Notes under the pieces: generated by a model | Databases searched by the model: none | Told to the model about the DNA's origin: nothing | Seen by the model: only the letters and a program-made list of their open reading frames with translations | Position numbers and translations under genes: made by a program | Assembly: GCF_005765165.1 (NCBI RefSeq) | Contig: NZ_VCIW01000015.1 | Location: 1 to 64,000, forward strand | Reading direction: 5' to 3' | DNA length: 64,000 nucleotides | Origin: Paenibacillus antri | GTDB lineage: Bacteria; Bacillota; Bacilli; Paenibacillales; YIM-B00363 | In this document: positions 62,889 through 64,000 of the stretch, piece after piece | How positions within the stretch are numbered: position 1 is the stretch's first letter | Layout: every line of letters begins with the position of its first letter

Positions 62889-64000
62889 ATGATTTCAAGA
62901 GACAAAATTCGCAACATCGCCATTATCGCGCACGTCGACCATGGCAAAACGACGCTCGTCGACAAATTGCTGCAGCAAGCGGGAACGTTCCGCGAGAACG
63001 AAGCCGTCGTCGAACGCGCCATGGACTCGAACGATTTGGAACGCGAGCGCGGCATTACGATCTTGGCGAAAAACACCGGGGTTATGTATAAGGACCACTT
63101 GATCAATATCGTGGATACGCCGGGACACGCTGACTTCGGCGGCGAGGTCGAACGGATCATGAAGATGGTCGACGGCGTACTGCTCGTCGTCGACGCGTTC
63201 GAAGGCTGCATGCCGCAGACGAAATTCGTGCTTCGCAAGGCGCTGGAAGCGCATCTGACGCCGATCGTCGTGGTCAACAAGATCGATCGTCCGAACGCGA
63301 GACCGGCCGAGGTCATCGACGAAGTGCTCGACTTGTTCATCGAGCTCGGCGCGGACGACGAACAGCTCGAATTCCCGGTCGTGTACGCTTCGGGTCTCGT
63401 CGGCACGTCGGGTCTCGAGCCGGACGCGCAAGAGCCTACGATGCAGCCGATGTTCGAGACGATCCTGACGTCGATCCCGGCGCCGACCGAGAGCACGGTA
63501 GACCCGCTGCAATTTTTGGTCACGCTGCTCGACTACAACGAATACCTCGGCCGCATCGCCGTCGGCCGCATCAACCGCGGCACGATTCGCGCGGGACAAT
63601 CCGTCGCGGTGCTCGACCGCGAAGGCAAGCAGCGCACGGCGCGCATCGAGAAGCTGTTCGGCTTCCAAGGACTGAAGCGCATCGAGATCGAAGAAGCCGG
63701 CGCGGGCGAGATCGTCGCGATCGCGGGCATTAAGGAAATCAACATCGGCGAGACGATCGCCGATCCGGCGAACCCGGAGCAGCTGCCGGTGCTTACGATC
63801 GACGAGCCGACGCTGCAGATGACGTTCGTCGTCAACAACTCGCCGTTCGCGGGCCGCGAAGGCAAGTGGGTCACGTCCCGGAAGCTGCGGGAGCGTCTGT
63901 ACAAGGAACTGGAAACCGACGTCGCGCTGCGCGTCGAAGACACCGACAGCCCGGACGCCTTCGTCGTCAGCGGCCGCGGCGAGCTTCACCTCGGCATCCT
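62889..64000 (+). CDS. typA: Translational GTPase TypA/BipA (cut by window end)
   Basis: The first 370 residues of a protein usually about 610 long; the frame is open to the end of the window. G1 AHVDHGKTTLVDKLL, the switch I/G2 RERGITI, G3 DTPGHADFGGE and G4 VNKIDRP are all in place, followed by the beta-barrel domain II (about 200-290) and the beginning of domain III. TypA binds the ribosome at the EF-G site and helps 50S assembly in cold or stress. GGAGTGGAG precedes the ATG. A sigma-A promoter and a leader hairpin lie upstream. Confidence 0.96.
   Translation, partial: MISRDKIRNIAIIAHVDHGKTTLVDKLLQQAGTFRENEAVVERAMDSNDLERERGITILAKNTGVMYKDHLINIVDTPGHADFGGEVERIMKMVDGVLLVVDAFEGCMPQTKFVLRKALEAHLTPIVVVNKIDRPNARPAEVIDEVLDLFIELGADDEQLEFPVVYASGLVGTSGLEPDAQEPTMQPMFETILTSIPAPTESTVDPLQFLVTLLDYNEYLGRIAVGRINRGTIRAGQSVAVLDREGKQRTARIEKLFGFQGLKRIEIEEAGAGEIVAIAGIKEINIGETIADPANPEQLPVLTIDEPTLQMTFVVNNSPFAGREGKWVTSRKLRERLYKELETDVALRVEDTDSPDAFVVSGRGELHLGI

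Overview
The window looks like a chromosomal segment of a high-GC, spore-forming member of the Paenibacillaceae (Paenibacillus/Cohnella-like Bacilli). The reasons are a Bacillus-type gene order (prmA-rsmE-mtaB; rpsU-yqeY-nfeD-floA-yqfC-yqfD-phoH-pgpH-ybeY-dgkA-cdd-era-yqzL-recO-glyQS-yqxD-dnaG-sigA-trmK-nif3), the sporulation genes yqfC and yqfD, a CIRCE-controlled groESL, a T-box leader, AddAB in place of RecBCD, and GC-rich codon use. Species cannot be fixed from the sequence alone.

Layout. 1-408: 3' end of an rRNA operon (23S end, 5S, terminator). 465-8709: a carboxylate-utilisation cluster, with a CitA/DcuS-type sensor kinase and response regulator, a TctCBA tripartite tricarboxylate transporter, an AEC-family permease, an ACT-malic enzyme and a small HPr/Crh-like protein; together they fit sensing, import and decarboxylation of malate or a related acid. 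8815-11364: heat-shock promoter, CIRCE, groES, groEL and a hypothetical gene. 11447-12923: a class I c-di-GMP riboswitch with terminator in front of a small secreted protein, convergent with an HD-GYP phosphodiesterase gene. 13099-20647: rRNA/tRNA modification genes (prmA, rsmE, mtaB, an RlmI-like methylase), an M50 protease, a Nudix hydrolase, deoC and an inverted Na/Pi cotransporter gene. 20664-20820: palindromic intergenic repeat. 20887-33613: greA, then the double-strand-break repair block addB-addA-sbcD-sbcC.

33700-55586: an Sm-like Gly/Tyr-rich protein, a DUF421 protein, a HIT protein, and then the long housekeeping cluster from rpsU to nif3. Within it are a sigma-W-like promoter before nfeD-floA, a sigma-E-like promoter before yqfCD, a second palindromic repeat, a consensus promoter plus T-box before glyQS, and the macromolecular synthesis genes dnaG-sigA. 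55629-56140: RNase P RNA, type A in appearance, with its own promoter and terminator. 56154-60455: a secreted subtilase, ypuI, a DUF1540 protein, a small membrane protein and a lytic transglycosylase. 60484-62200: two divergent TerC-family genes, one behind a yybP-ykoY (manganese) riboswitch. 62285-64000: a small membrane protein and the start of typA, cut by the window end.

Most of the window is conserved core genome. The less ordinary parts are the three riboswitch-type leaders, the dispersed palindromic repeat, the c-di-GMP gene pair, the N-terminally shortened Crh-like protein in the carboxylate operon, the GroEL without the usual GGM tail, and the Sm/GY-repeat protein. I saw no prophage, insertion sequence, CRISPR array or tRNA gene.
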